The notes under the pieces are model-generated. The model ran no database searches. It was not told the origin of the DNA and was given only the letters and a program-made list of their open reading frames with translations. From Neptunomonas concharum (GTDB lineage Bacteria > Pseudomonadota > Gammaproteobacteria > Pseudomonadales > Balneatricaceae), in NCBI RefSeq assembly GCF_008630635.1, contig NZ_CP043869.1, forward strand, positions 1,922,001 through 1,986,000: a stretch of 64,000 nt of DNA, read 5' to 3'. Each line of letters begins with the position of its first letter. Positions within the stretch are counted from its first letter, which is position 1. Shown piece by piece: positions 9,240-19,175 of the stretch. A program made the translations under genes and the position numbers.

Positions 9240-9270
9240 AAGGGCCACTTACATACCGGTAGTGGCCCTT
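9240..9270. terminator. inverted repeat between convergent genes, likely bidirectional terminator
   Basis: AAGGGCCACT and AGTGGCCCTT form a 10-bp stem with an 11-base loop between the stops of the symporter and AraC genes. There is no long T tract on either side, so efficiency is uncertain. Confidence 0.6.
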
Positions 9271-9291
9271 ATTGAGAGGCTATAGCAAAAA

Positions 9292-10296
9292 CTAATTTGT
9301 CCCTTCACGCCACAATCCTGGGCTATTACCCGTCCACCGTTTAAATGCACGAGAAAAAGCACTAACATCCGAGAAACCTAATAAATACGCAGTTTCTTCA
9401 AGGGATAAATCTTCTCTTTTCAAATAACCGTAGGATAGTTCTTCTCTTAAAAGATCCAGTACTTCCTGATATGTCGTATTCTCTTTTTGCAAACGACGAT
9501 GTAGCGTTCTATCGCTCATATTTAACGCATTTGCTACCGCTGCTCGGGTAGGCTCCCCTTTTGGTAACAGCGTAATCAGGGCAGATCTCACATCGCTTTT
9601 GAGAGAGCCCTCTTTACGGCTATGGAGATACTTCATTGCCAATTCATCCAAAACTGCAGCTAAGTCCTCATTGGCAACCGGCACAGGTAACTCCATAATT
9701 TTACGATCAAAAACCATGCTTGTTGTTTCTTGATCAAACCGCACAGGACACTGAAAAAAATGCTGATATACACTCCCCTCGTTATTAGGTGCAGCATGCT
9801 TAAATGACACACTTAAAGGTGCAAAGTGCTCATCTCCGCTAATCCATCGAAACAAAGTCACAATAGAGGCTAAGCAAAGATCATAGGCTTGATAGGCTGG
9901 TGGTTGGCCTTTAGTCTCAACATCAAGAGTGTAGGCTATGGTTTGGTCTTCTTCGGTAAAACTCATTACCGCCGCTTCAGCAAAAAGGTGTCGAAAACGA
10001 ATAAAGCGCTTTAACGCTAATTTTAACGAGCCGCTACAACTCATTGCGTGGCCAACAACATGCAAGTTAGCAGGCTTCATATGCTTGGCCGCTTTTAAGC
10101 CTAGATAATTATCCCCAGCGAACTCGTTGGCTTTAATCCATAACTGCGTCACTTGCTCCTGATCGATACGACAATCCAGTTTTTCTAGTTGCTGCCTGTC
10201 AATCTGTAAATCCCTTAACAGTTTCTCACAGTTATACGACTCCTCTTCCAACGTTCTGACGATCGCTAACACCCAACCGGAAAGTGATGTTTTCAT
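9292..10296 (-). CDS. AraC-family transcriptional regulator (OruR/ArgR-like, arabinose-binding-like N-domain)
   Basis: About 334 residues when started at the ATG at 10296-10294 (MKTSLSGWVLAIVRTLEEE). The open frame runs a further 99 codons upstream, but that stretch overlaps the divergent gene's start and looks non-coding. The N-terminal 200 residues match the ligand-binding half of the Arabinose_bd type regulators. The C-terminal HTH_18 has two helix-turn-helix units, ANALNMSDRTLHRRLQKE and ETAYLLGFSDVSAFSRAFKRW, followed by TGNSP. It is divergent from the indolepyruvate oxidoreductase gene with about 200 bases between starts, so it probably controls that gene; this is an inference. Confidence 0.9.
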   Translation of the reverse strand: MKTSLSGWVLAIVRTLEEESYNCEKLLRDLQIDRQQLEKLDCRIDQEQVTQLWIKANEFAGDNYLGLKAAKHMKPANLHVVGHAMSCSGSLKLALKRFIRFRHLFAEAAVMSFTEEDQTIAYTLDVETKGQPPAYQAYDLCLASIVTLFRWISGDEHFAPLSVSFKHAAPNNEGSVYQHFFQCPVRFDQETTSMVFDRKIMELPVPVANEDLAAVLDELAMKYLHSRKEGSLKSDVRSALITLLPKGEPTRAAVANALNMSDRTLHRRLQKENTTYQEVLDLLREELSYGYLKREDLSLEETAYLLGFSDVSAFSRAFKRWTGNSPGLWREGTN

Positions 10297-10460
10297 ATTG
10301 ACGGAATTGAGCACCTTTTTCCCCTTACATAAGCCTCGTTTTTCATGTTGGCACGAAATGATATCCGCTGTCCTGTTTCGCTCTCGATTTATCAGGCTCA
10401 CTTCACTTAAGTTGTTACATATCGGAAAGCTAATAAATATAACTCGATTTCCCAAATATT

Positions 10461-10479
10461 CTACGTTTGCAATACGTAG
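10461..10479. promoter_or_regulatory. short dyad upstream of the indolepyruvate oxidoreductase gene
   Basis: CTACGT and ACGTAG form a perfect 6-bp inverted repeat with a 7-base spacer, ending four bases before the GGAG ribosome-binding site of the gene starting at 10496. It could be an operator or an RNA hairpin next to the ribosome-binding site. It may also be chance. Confidence 0.3.
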
Positions 10480-10495
10480 TATGGAGACTTCCTTA

Positions 10496-13400
10496 ATGAC
10501 ACAGAACAACATAAGTCTTGATGACAAATTCACGATAACAAAGGGACGAATTTTCATCTCCGGTAACCAAGCATTGGTTCGGCTTCCTATCATTCAGAAG
10601 CAACTAGATGCACAGAAAGGGCTTAATACAGCAGGGTTTATTAGTGGTTATCGCGGCTCCCCTCTGGGCAATTATGATGCAGCCTTATGGAAGGCTAAAG
10701 ACCAACTTGCAGCGCATGAGATAATTTTCCAACCAGGCGTCAATGAAGACTTAGCTGCTACAGCCGTCTGGGGGACACAACAAATAGACAGCCTACCCAA
10801 TCCCACGGTTGATGGTGTGTTTGCAATCTGGTACGGAAAAGGACCTGGAGTGGATCGTAGCGGTGATCCTATCAAACATGGCAATATGAGCGGAACGCAC
10901 AAGAATGGCGGTGTTCTACTCATTTATGGGGATGATCATCCAGGAAAATCCTCTTCAATTGCACACCAAAGTGAACAAGCACTTATAGCTAACTCGGTCC
11001 CCTCCCTCTACCCAGCCAATGTAGAAGAGATCATTGAATTTGGGTTACTCGGATGGGCAATGTCTCGCTTTACCGGCTTATGGGTTGGCTTAAAAACTGT
11101 TAATGAGACCGTAGAACAAACAGCAACATGTGATATTGATTTAGACAACATCGAGGCTAATTATCCAGAAGACCCTATGTATCCTGCCGAAGGCGTTCAT
11201 CACCGCCCTCGACAGTTCACGCCCCTATTAGACGAGTCTCTAGTAACACGATATAAACTTCCTTTGGTACACCAGTTTATTCGCAAGAACAACATCGACA
11301 AATGCCCTATTCAAGCGGCAACAAAGAAGCTTGGTATTGTCACTGCGGGAAAAGCCTACCTAGATGTTCTTGAAGCGTTGGCAGAGCTAGGCTTAGATAA
11401 TCAAGCGGCAGAAGCTATGGGTATTTCGGTATATAAAGCCGGCTGTATCTGGCCTCTTGAACCTACAGGCCTAAAAACATTTGCGCAGGGCCACGAAGAA
11501 CTTTTGTTCGTAGAAGAAAAAAAATCTCTTCTTGAAGACCAAGCCGCTAAAATTCTTTATGCACAAATAGAGAGGCCGCGAATCATTGGCAAACAAGGCA
11601 CAGAAGGAGAGACATTATTACCCTCTGATATCCAGCTAGAGCCCGCTCTCATTGCTCGAATTATCGCGAATCGCCTAGAAGCCTTGAACATAGCGAACCA
11701 TTCAGTTCAGCGGAAACTGGCCGAGTTGCCATGCCTTCAAACAACCTCCGACGGAGCGACTAAACCGCTTATTTCTCGAACCCCTTATTTCTGCTCAGGC
11801 TGCCCCCATAACACCTCGACAAAAATACCAGACGGCAGCGTAGCGAGTGCCGGTATTGGCTGCCACGCCATGGCGGTCTATTCGCAACCTGATATATTAA
11901 TCTTTTCACAAATGGGCGGAGAAGGCGCTACTTGGTATGGCCTTTCCCAATTTACGAAAACACCTCACATATTCCAGAATCTAGGTGATGGAACCTACTA
12001 TCACTCTGGTTTACTTGCCATTCGAGGAGCAGTAGCAACCGGCGTAAACATCACTTACAAAATCTTATTTAATGATGTGGTTGCAATGACTGGCGGCCAA
12101 CCTGTAGATGGACCACTTTCTGTGGCAGACATTACCTATCAGGTGCTACATGAAGGCGTGAAAAAGTGCGTTGTTGTTACAGATAACCCCCAAAGCTACA
12201 AAAAAAGCAGTCGACTCGCAAAAGGTGTAAGGGTTTACCATAGAGATCAGCTTGATAAGGTACAGAAGGAGTTACGTGAAATATCTGGCTGTACTGTTTT
12301 GATCTATGAACAAACATGCGCAACAGAAAAACGCCGTCGCAGAAAACGTGGACTGCTTATTGATCCCCCCAAAAGAGCGTACATCAATGATGCTGTATGT
12401 GAAGGTTGTGGTGACTGCTCAGTTCAAGCCAATTGCGTTAGCATTCAACCAAAACAGACACCTCTTGGTCGTAAGCGCCAAATTGATCAGTCAAGCTGCA
12501 ATAAAGATTTTAGTTGCATCAAAGGGTTTTGCCCTTCATTTGTAACGGTTCATGGGGGGCAACTGAAAAAACCCGCTGAAGCGCAGATAGATGAATACAT
12601 CTTTGATGCCATTCCCAAAACCTCCTTAATACCTCTTAATAAAAACAATTACAGTATTATGGTATCTGGCATCGGTGGTTCGGGAGTTATCACGGTATCA
12701 TCCGTTTTAGGTATGGCTGCTCATTTAGAGGGAAAAGCCTGCTCTATTTACGATATGACCGGCTTATCTCAAAAAAACGGAGCTGTTTATAGTCATCTGA
12801 GAATTGCGGATAAGACTTCCTCTATTCGGGCTTCGAGAATTGGTGCTGGGCAGGCAGACCTATCCCTTGGCTTTGATATGGTGGCAGCTCTCGAAAAAGA
12901 TGCTGCACAGGCATTAAGCTTTGGGCGCACTCAGTTCATCGGCAACAGCAGTATTACCCCGACAGCTTCGTTCCAGAAAAATCCAAATCTTGTTACCAAC
13001 TCACAAGAGTTTATCCAACAAGCAGAGCATATCGTTGGCCCTGAAAACACTTATTTTGTCGATGCAACTCAAATAGGCCTTCAAATCTTAGGAGATACAA
13101 TTGCCGCAAACATGTTTATGGTTGGTTATGCAGCACAACTAGGGCTGTTACCTGTTGGAACTGATGCTATCGAGAAAGCTATTGAGCTGAATGGTGTGGC
13201 TATATCCTTTAATTTAAAAGCACTAAAACTAGGTCGTCTATGGGCTTGGAAGCCAGAAGCTTTAAAAGAATTTTTGAATGTCAGCCAAGAAAGTGAACCA
13301 AACACGAGCACACAAACTTTAGAAGCGATTATCAATCACCGCACTCAACTCTTGACCGACTATCAAGACCAAGCATACGCAGAGCGTTACCAAGCACTAA

Positions 13401-13993
13401 TACACACCGTGATTCATGCAGAACACAATATTGTTTCATTTGACCATCAAAACAAACTCAGCAAAGCGGTTGCACACAATTTCGCCAAACTCATGGCATA
13501 TAAAGACGAATATGAGGTTGCCCGTCTATATTCCGACCCTCTCTTTTTAGAGAAACTAAATGCTCAATTCGAAGGTGACTTTAAAATTAAGTTTCACTTA
13601 GCCCCCCCTCTTTTATCCCCGAAACACCCAGTAACAGGGAAACCAACTAAACGAGAGTTTGGTGGTTGGGTTATGCCAGTATTTAAGATGCTAGCTAAAA
13701 TGAAGAGGTTGCGAGGCTCACCATTTGATCTGTTTGGTTATACCCATGAACGTAAAACAGAGCGCCAGCTTATCGATGAGTATGAACAGCGTATTCTTTC
13801 TCTGGTAACAACTCTATCTGAAAACAACTACCGGATCGCTGTTAAAGTGGCAAACCTACCGGACGAAATACGAGGCTTTGGCCATGTAAAAGAAGAAAAT
13901 TTAAAGCGGGTTAAAGAGGAAGAAGCAAACCTATTAAAGCAATATAAACAAACTAGCGCTTGTGAATTTATTGAACTGCGACACGTAAGTTAA
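10496..13993 (+). CDS. indolepyruvate ferredoxin oxidoreductase, fused alpha-beta type
   Basis: A 1165-residue 2-oxoacid:ferredoxin oxidoreductase of the single-chain proteobacterial type. It oxidatively decarboxylates aryl pyruvates or related 2-oxoacids to acyl-CoA with a reduced acceptor. The pyrimidine-binding domain comes first (GFISGYRGSPLGNYD). A TPP-binding domain follows (GIGCHAMAVYSQ, SQMGGEGATWYG, LGDGTYYHSG). Next is a cysteine cluster (CEGCGDCSVQANC, then CNKDFSCIKGFC) fit for an iron-sulphur centre, and then a gamma-type domain (SGIGGSGVITVSSVLG). The start at 10496 (MTQNNISLDDKF) has GGAG nine bases upstream; the longer frame from 10298 overlaps the divergent regulator. It is probably regulated by the adjacent AraC protein. 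Confidence 0.92.
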   Translation: MTQNNISLDDKFTITKGRIFISGNQALVRLPIIQKQLDAQKGLNTAGFISGYRGSPLGNYDAALWKAKDQLAAHEIIFQPGVNEDLAATAVWGTQQIDSLPNPTVDGVFAIWYGKGPGVDRSGDPIKHGNMSGTHKNGGVLLIYGDDHPGKSSSIAHQSEQALIANSVPSLYPANVEEIIEFGLLGWAMSRFTGLWVGLKTVNETVEQTATCDIDLDNIEANYPEDPMYPAEGVHHRPRQFTPLLDESLVTRYKLPLVHQFIRKNNIDKCPIQAATKKLGIVTAGKAYLDVLEALAELGLDNQAAEAMGISVYKAGCIWPLEPTGLKTFAQGHEELLFVEEKKSLLEDQAAKILYAQIERPRIIGKQGTEGETLLPSDIQLEPALIARIIANRLEALNIANHSVQRKLAELPCLQTTSDGATKPLISRTPYFCSGCPHNTSTKIPDGSVASAGIGCHAMAVYSQPDILIFSQMGGEGATWYGLSQFTKTPHIFQNLGDGTYYHSGLLAIRGAVATGVNITYKILFNDVVAMTGGQPVDGPLSVADITYQVLHEGVKKCVVVTDNPQSYKKSSRLAKGVRVYHRDQLDKVQKELREISGCTVLIYEQTCATEKRRRRKRGLLIDPPKRAYINDAVCEGCGDCSVQANCVSIQPKQTPLGRKRQIDQSSCNKDFSCIKGFCPSFVTVHGGQLKKPAEAQIDEYIFDAIPKTSLIPLNKNNYSIMVSGIGGSGVITVSSVLGMAAHLEGKACSIYDMTGLSQKNGAVYSHLRIADKTSSIRASRIGAGQADLSLGFDMVAALEKDAAQALSFGRTQFIGNSSITPTASFQKNPNLVTNSQEFIQQAEHIVGPENTYFVDATQIGLQILGDTIAANMFMVGYAAQLGLLPVGTDAIEKAIELNGVAISFNLKALKLGRLWAWKPEALKEFLNVSQESEPNTSTQTLEAIINHRTQLLTDYQDQAYAERYQALIHTVIHAEHNIVSFDHQNKLSKAVAHNFAKLMAYKDEYEVARLYSDPLFLEKLNAQFEGDFKIKFHLAPPLLSPKHPVTGKPTKREFGGWVMPVFKMLAKMKRLRGSPFDLFGYTHERKTERQLIDEYEQRILSLVTTLSENNYRIAVKVANLPDEIRGFGHVKEENLKRVKEEEANLLKQYKQTSACEFIELRHVS

Positions 13994-14008
13994 AATCAAG
14001 CCACTAAG

Positions 14009-14052
14009 CCTGATCTGACAATCTACCATTGCAGCAATGTTGTCAGATCAGG
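14009..14052. terminator. long inverted repeat between convergent genes
   Basis: CCTGATCTGACAA and TTGTCAGATCAGG form a perfect 13-bp stem with an 18-base loop between the oxidoreductase and MCP stops. It is a likely bidirectional terminator, although T tracts are short. Confidence 0.6.
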
Positions 14053-14060
14053 TTCTACTA

Positions 14061-15998
14061 CTATACTTTAAACCGGCTTAATGTTGATTTCAGCCCCGTA
14101 GCCGTCTCATCCAATGCTTGGACAAGCTCACGGTTGCGACTTACCGACATAGAAGTAATACCTGACTCATGGCTAATATCAGACAGGTTGTGGCTAATCT
14201 CATCAGATACCTGAGACTGCTCCTCAGCCATGGCTGCGATATCATTGGTCAAATCGTATAAGTTTTGGATTGACGCCGACATCCCCTGAATCTGATCATC
14301 CGAACGCTGTATCTCATTAATCTCTTTTCCTGCGCGATCACTGGCCTGATTAATGACTGTAACAGCATGAGCAACTCCCGTTTGCAGTTCCGAGATCTGT
14401 TGTTGAATGCTCTCTGTAGATTGTTGGGTTTTACTTGCTAATGTGCGTACCTCATCCGCTACAACGGCAAAGCCTCGACCCGAGTCACCAGCACGGGCAG
14501 CTTCTATGGCCGCATTGAGGGCCAACAAATTTGTTTGTTCGGCTATGCCACTGATAATATCTAAAACACACTCTATTTGTGCACTCAACTCAGATACATT
14601 AGATACCGTTTCTGCTGCTCCTTGCACCTGAGCGACCATATCAGAGATCGAGTGAGACACCGATGTCGATATCTTGCTCGCATCATTCGCGGCACTGCGA
14701 ATGTTATCAACATTCACCAAGTTATCTTGTATCCGTTCGGAAACCTGATGAATCGTACTAACCATCTCCGACATTGCTGCTGATACCTGGCTCATTTTTT
14801 CTTCTTGACGATTCGAGGCCCCATCGGCATCTTCTGCGGCAAGATTCAACTCTCTCAGGTGCCCCGACACCTTCTCTGCTGCACCATTGGCTTGCAGTAC
14901 CAGTTCTCGAGTTTTTATAACAAACTGATTAACCGCCGCGGCCATATCGCCAATTTCATCATTACTTTTTATGTCAATTTGCTGGGTAAGATCACCTTCC
15001 CCTTCAGCCAATTCATTAAGTGAATCAGTTAAGCGATTGATTTTACTAACAACCCTGCTAGAAAAAACAACCGTTAGCAAGACGATAATAATGACGCCCA
15101 ACAGCATTAAAATACTGGATAGGTCTTTAAGTAAGCTGCCGGCTTCTTGAGCAATAGCCGCTTTGAGCGTCTCACTGGTTTTAGTAGAGATTTGATTAGT
15201 TTGGCTGATCGCTTGATCAACAGCATTTGATGTGACCTGAGCCTCTACTGCTACCGCTTGATTAACCTCCTTTTTACTCTGGCCAATCAATTGTGTAAAT
15301 CGGCCACTTAAGGCTTCAGAAGCTTGCAAAGCCTTATCATTTGAAACGCCCAACACAAAACGCCCAATGACTGCACCCCGTGGGTTTATCTCCACGTCGA
15401 CCACATAAACAGAAGGATCTTTAACGGCGGCATTAAGTAGTTTATTAAAAGAACCTCTCCCTTCTCCCGATTTAATAAGTGCCAACACTTTAGGTTTACG
15501 TTTATCCAAAAAACGGGTCAGAGGGTTGCCCTCTTTATCGTAGTAGCGAGCAAAAAGGACCATATCGTTGCGATGCAGATCATTGACTAAGCGTGTTAAA
15601 CGGGGGGAGTCACCATCCCATATTGCATTGGGTGCCGCCAGAGCCATCAGATTAGCCATTGCGTTAGCCGTATCCTGAAGTGACTCAACCAGCAGTTGTT
15701 CTACACGCTTCTGCTCCTCTCCTAATTGAGCTGATAAGGTGCTATTGAGCGCATTTTCGGTACCGCTTGATAAGTTATCAATCGCCAGACTAATAGTTTG
15801 TTTGGACTTGCCAAGGCTATCTGTCACTTGCTGGTCGCCATTTAATAATGTGCTCTGCACATCGTCTACCAAGCCATCGACACGATACTGCGTGACCCAC
15901 AAGGCGATGACGACTTGAAGTACAATCAACACTAAGACGGTAACTAAAATAGGAAGTAACAGACGGCTTTTTAGGTGCCTAAGAAAACTGCTAAGCAT
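14061..15998 (-). CDS. methyl-accepting chemotaxis protein
   Basis: A 645-residue transmembrane chemoreceptor. TM1 is near residues 14-35 ([21 protein letters not shown]). A periplasmic sensor of about 250 residues follows, with a cache-like centre ([26 protein letters not shown]). TM2 is near 290-312 and is followed by HAMP. The cytoplasmic signalling hairpin has its conserved tip around 485-521 ([19 protein letters not shown] then [13 protein letters not shown]). No C-terminal CheR-binding pentapeptide is visible; the chain ends [10 protein letters not shown]. The ligand cannot be told. It is a single gene, not next to che genes. Confidence 0.93.
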   Translation of the reverse strand: MLSSFLRHLKSRLLLPILVTVLVLIVLQVVIALWVTQYRVDGLVDDVQSTLLNGDQQVTDSLGKSKQTISLAIDNLSSGTENALNSTLSAQLGEEQKRVEQLLVESLQDTANAMANLMALAAPNAIWDGDSPRLTRLVNDLHRNDMVLFARYYDKEGNPLTRFLDKRKPKVLALIKSGEGRGSFNKLLNAAVKDPSVYVVDVEINPRGAVIGRFVLGVSNDKALQASEALSGRFTQLIGQSKKEVNQAVAVEAQVTSNAVDQAISQTNQISTKTSETLKAAIAQEAGSLLKDLSSILMLLGVIIIVLLTVVFSSRVVSKINRLTDSLNELAEGEGDLTQQIDIKSNDEIGDMAAAVNQFVIKTRELVLQANGAAEKVSGHLRELNLAAEDADGASNRQEEKMSQVSAAMSEMVSTIHQVSERIQDNLVNVDNIRSAANDASKISTSVSHSISDMVAQVQGAAETVSNVSELSAQIECVLDIISGIAEQTNLLALNAAIEAARAGDSGRGFAVVADEVRTLASKTQQSTESIQQQISELQTGVAHAVTVINQASDRAGKEINEIQRSDDQIQGMSASIQNLYDLTNDIAAMAEEQSQVSDEISHNLSDISHESGITSMSVSRNRELVQALDETATGLKSTLSRFKV

Positions 15999-16072
15999 TT
16001 CTACAACCTTAGATTTATATTTTTTTATAGGTCTTTAGTTGTAGATCATGTCACTGAAAAGTCAAGTTTCTC

Positions 16073-17005
16073 CTATCCCAACCAGCTCATCCAAAGCGTG
16101 ACGCTTAGCAACGAAACCACTGTCGAAAAAACAACAATTTGAGACGTTTCTTTTTCAAACGTATCATATTTAAGTGCGACCACATGAGCCAATGCCCCTG
16201 TCGGTAGCGCAGACAAAAGCACTGCTGTTACTAGCCAGACAGAATCATCAACACCCAGCATCAAAAAAGCCAACCAGGTCATTAACGGGTGAACACAAAG
16301 TTTCAGTAGAATCATCCAACCCAGCTCACTGTAACGAATAGCTGTGCGCGTTAGTTGCAAACTGGCACCCAAACAAAACAGCGCGACAGGGACAGCTGCA
16401 GGCGCCAGCATATCCAGCACACTGGCGACTGCGCTAGGAATTGCTATATTATTGGCCGATACGGTTAAACCTAACACCGTCGAAATAAAAATAGGATTGC
16501 GTAGCAAAGAACGATCCAAGATTTGCAGTAGTGGTTTTATTCCCACCTCTTTCTGGCGGATCGTTTCCAGTAGCATTTGCGCGCCACCAATTAAAAAAAT
16601 ATTACCTGCCAAGATAATACTTACCGTAGCCCCATAAGCTGTTTCGCCAAGCACCGCAAATGTCAGAGGAATACCCATGTACGCATAATTGGAAAAGACA
16701 CCGTTTAAGCCGCGCATCACTAATTGTTCAGCTTGAGTTTCTCTAAACACAAAACGGCTAACTACAAAAGCCAGCAAACCAGTCAAAACCACGCCTGACA
16801 TGAAGGCCAGTAACGCTGGGATATTCAGTAAATTAGAGATAGATTCTTTACTTGATGCATTAAACAGCAACGCAGGTACAGCAAAGAAATAAACAAACTG
16901 ATTCAGCCCCGGTAACATTTTCGTATCAAATACCGTTCGCTTCGCGATATAACCGAGGGAGATCATTAAAAATAGGGGAAGAATGGATTGAAAACTAAGT
17001 AACAC
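16073..17005 (-). CDS. AEC family transporter
   Basis: A 310-residue membrane protein with about ten hydrophobic segments, beginning SFQSILPLFLMISLGYIAKR, the usual N-terminus of the auxin-efflux-carrier family. A central charged loop (LETIRQKEVGIKPLLQILD) separates two five-helix halves. Bacterial members export or import small organic acids such as malate or malonate; the substrate here is unknown. It follows the LOG-family gene by three bases and is probably co-transcribed with it. Confidence 0.9.
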   Translation of the reverse strand: MLLSFQSILPLFLMISLGYIAKRTVFDTKMLPGLNQFVYFFAVPALLFNASSKESISNLLNIPALLAFMSGVVLTGLLAFVVSRFVFRETQAEQLVMRGLNGVFSNYAYMGIPLTFAVLGETAYGATVSIILAGNIFLIGGAQMLLETIRQKEVGIKPLLQILDRSLLRNPIFISTVLGLTVSANNIAIPSAVASVLDMLAPAAVPVALFCLGASLQLTRTAIRYSELGWMILLKLCVHPLMTWLAFLMLGVDDSVWLVTAVLLSALPTGALAHVVALKYDTFEKETSQIVVFSTVVSLLSVTLWMSWLG

Positions 17006-17008
17006 CGA

Positions 17009-17569
17009 TTAACTCCACTTTTGTCTGGGAGGTATATAGGTTTCGAGCAGATCCAACAAGCGATCAGGCGCTGCATCAACCTGTACCATCGTGGCATATT
17101 CTTGTGCCATAAATTGTTTATCCGCAATGTGTTGGATGAAGTCCAAAAGCTGGTCGTAATAGCCATCCACATTTAGAAAGCCACAGGGCTTGGTGTGATA
17201 ACCCAACTGCCCCCACGTCCAGGCTTCAAATATCTCCTCTAGCGTCCCTATGCCGCCCGGCATCGCGATAAACGCATCCGCTAAGTCTGCCATTTTAGCT
17301 TTACGCTCATGCATGTCGTCCACAATATATAATTGTGTCACACCCGCGTGTTGAATTTCTTTGTCTCGCAAAGCTTTGGGCATAACACCGTAAACGTTAC
17401 CACCACGTTCAAGCACAGCATCAGCGATTGTGCCCATCAAGCCGGTTTTGCCTCCTCCATAAACCAACTCATGCCCTCGACTGACCATGGCATCCGCCAT
17501 ACCCACTGCAGCCTCTGCAAAAATGGCATCACTCCCAGAACCTGAACCGCAAAACACTGCAATTTTCAT
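17009..17569 (-). CDS. LOG family protein (cytokinin riboside monophosphate phosphoribohydrolase type)
   Basis: A 186-residue Rossmann-like enzyme. The family motif PGGIGTLEE is at 104-112, with MHERKAKM (about 86-93) before it, and the N-terminus VFCGSGSGSD matches the TIGR00730 group. Homologues hydrolyse nucleoside 5'-monophosphates at the N-glycosidic bond (lonely-guy or PpnN-like activity). It is first in a two-gene operon with the AEC transporter and divergent from creA, whose start is 94 bases away. Confidence 0.9.
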   Translation of the reverse strand: MKIAVFCGSGSGSDAIFAEAAVGMADAMVSRGHELVYGGGKTGLMGTIADAVLERGGNVYGVMPKALRDKEIQHAGVTQLYIVDDMHERKAKMADLADAFIAMPGGIGTLEEIFEAWTWGQLGYHTKPCGFLNVDGYYDQLLDFIQHIADKQFMAQEYATMVQVDAAPDRLLDLLETYIPPRQKWS

Positions 17570-17663
17570 ATCTTATTCACTTCTTTATGCGACAATGGTG
17601 GCAGCTTACCAAAAATATTCTGACTTGCTAGGCTCAAACCGATCAAGTTTTGATGAGGACACC

Positions 17664-18149
17664 ATGAAACGCTTACAAATATTTTTAGTAACACTGGGAC
17701 TGAGTATCCTCTTAGCCGGCTGTTCTGATAACGAAGTGGGTGAAGTTAGCCTTGGCGTGTTTACGACCAAAGATATCAAGCTGGATATGCTTCAAGACCC
17801 TATTGTTACCGGTGTGAGCTGTCATATTGCCCACGTCAAAGCAGACCTTGATTTTGCAGACCCCTCTGATATGTCTATCGCTTGCCGCCAAACAGGGCCG
17901 ATTACCCTCGCCATGATCAGCGCCATCGATAAAAGTAAAGATGGTGAAATTGTATTCAAAACCTCTAAAAGTATCTTCTTTAAGTCGTTGAAAGTAAGAA
18001 GAATTTACGATTCCGAAAACAAGACACTTATCTATGTCAGTTATTCAACAAAAGAGGTTCAGGGCAGCCACAAGCATTCGTTATCCACCGTTCCACTTTG
18101 GGGCAACCCTGTTTGGTCTCAAGTCGACCAGTTGGATAAACAGGGTTAG
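17664..18149 (+). CDS. creA: CreA family protein, lipoprotein-like
   Basis: A 161-residue exported protein. The start at 17664 (MKRLQIFLVTLGLSILLAGC) has GAGGA upstream and gives a signal peptide ending in LAGC, a lipobox with Cys20 and Ser at +2, so attachment to the outer membrane is likely. The mature part carries the CreA features GVFTTKDIKLDMLQDPIVTGVSCHI and PSDMSIACRQTGPI. The biochemical function of CreA is not known. The frame is open upstream to 17487, but that part overlaps the LOG gene and lacks protein character. The stop overlaps the LysR stop by four bases (convergent). Confidence 0.9.
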   Translation: MKRLQIFLVTLGLSILLAGCSDNEVGEVSLGVFTTKDIKLDMLQDPIVTGVSCHIAHVKADLDFADPSDMSIACRQTGPITLAMISAIDKSKDGEIVFKTSKSIFFKSLKVRRIYDSENKTLIYVSYSTKEVQGSHKHSLSTVPLWGNPVWSQVDQLDKQG

Positions 18150-19030
18150 TAAGATGTCAGTAAAACATCGACCAACTCTTTTGCAGCTGTTGATAAGGGA
18201 TAGCGCCGCCGGGTGATGACTCCCACTTGGCGGGTTATTTTGGGTGCCTCTAATTCACAACATACGGCACCTAGTTCGTTCATCTGCCCTCGGCATAACG
18301 AGGGCACCACGCTCACGCCAAGCCCCATAGCCACCATTCGACCAATGGTAGCGAGCTGATGAGTTTCAAATTGGGGGGATAGTGACAACCCTTCCCCTTC
18401 CAATATCCGCTCAACCAACAAACGTACACTGGAAGGCCGCTGAAGGATAATAAAGTCATCTTCCAGCAGCGCCTGCCAACCCACGACTTCGACACCAGCC
18501 AGAGGGTGTGCTTGGGGCAATACGGCGATAAACCGATCATCAAACAGTGGCTGGAAAACCAAATCCTCCGTATCTCCTGGGTCAAAGGAGACACCTAACT
18601 CAACCCGGCCACCCCGCACCATATCAACGACATCTTCTGCGATAACATCATGAATCATCATGTTGATCTTAGGGTAGCGTTCACGAAATGTTTTGATTGC
18701 CAGAGGCAGCTGATTAGAAGCAAATGAAGGCATGCTGGCAATAGCTACCTTCCCTCGGAAGAGTGAGAAACGATTATGCATCTCATCAAATGCTTCATCT
18801 AGGTCTGCTAATAATCGTTGCGCTGTTGGGTAAAAGGCTTCGCCTTCAGGTGTCAAAGCCAAAGTGCGGGTCGTTCTTGCCAACAACTGACCGCCTAAAG
18901 CCTCCTCTAGATTCTTAATAGCCACACTTAATGCAGGTTGCGACAGATGCACTTGTGCACAAGCCTCAGTAAAGCTTCGAGTTTTCGCCACCGCCACAAA
19001 GGCACGGAGCTGTTTAACGGTTATATTCAT
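18146..19030 (-). CDS. LysR-family transcriptional regulator
   Basis: A 294-residue LysR protein. The winged HTH is at about 3-60 (LRAFVAVAKTRSFTEACAQ, QPALSVAIKNLEEALG) and the periplasmic-binding-like effector domain at about 88-290. It is divergent from scoAB, with 145 bases between starts and an AT-rich perfect inverted repeat in between. The likely role is control of the CoA-transferase operon and of its own gene; the inducer is unknown. Confidence 0.9.
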   Translation of the reverse strand: MNITVKQLRAFVAVAKTRSFTEACAQVHLSQPALSVAIKNLEEALGGQLLARTTRTLALTPEGEAFYPTAQRLLADLDEAFDEMHNRFSLFRGKVAIASMPSFASNQLPLAIKTFRERYPKINMMIHDVIAEDVVDMVRGGRVELGVSFDPGDTEDLVFQPLFDDRFIAVLPQAHPLAGVEVVGWQALLEDDFIILQRPSSVRLLVERILEGEGLSLSPQFETHQLATIGRMVAMGLGVSVVPSLCRGQMNELGAVCCELEAPKITRQVGVITRRRYPLSTAAKELVDVLLTSY

Positions 19031-19036
19031 AAAAGA

Positions 19037-19061
19037 AATTTATTATTTGTTTGAATAAATT
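19037..19061. promoter_or_regulatory. candidate LysR operator between lysR and scoA
   Basis: AATTTATT and AATAAATT form a perfect 8-bp inverted repeat with a 9-base spacer, seven bases upstream of the LysR start codon and on the scoA promoter side. The size and the T-N-A type symmetry fit a LysR recognition or autoregulation site. The AT-rich composition raises the chance of coincidence. Confidence 0.5.
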
Positions 19062-19175
19062 CATTGGATAAATATAAAGGAGTAGTAGACACTTAACAAA
19101 CTCAAATTCAGCCCGCTCTGAGCGCATTTACAGTAGGGCATAATAAAAACAGATAACAAGGCATGGAGGAGTTCA

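Noticed and set aside
10298-10495. N-terminal extension of the indolepyruvate oxidoreductase frame
   Set aside because: It lacks similarity to the family start and overlaps the divergent regulator region; the ATG at 10496 has a proper ribosome-binding site.
10297-10593. N-terminal extension of the AraC frame
   Set aside because: It overlaps the divergent promoter region and the extra 99 residues do not look like part of the Arabinose_bd domain.
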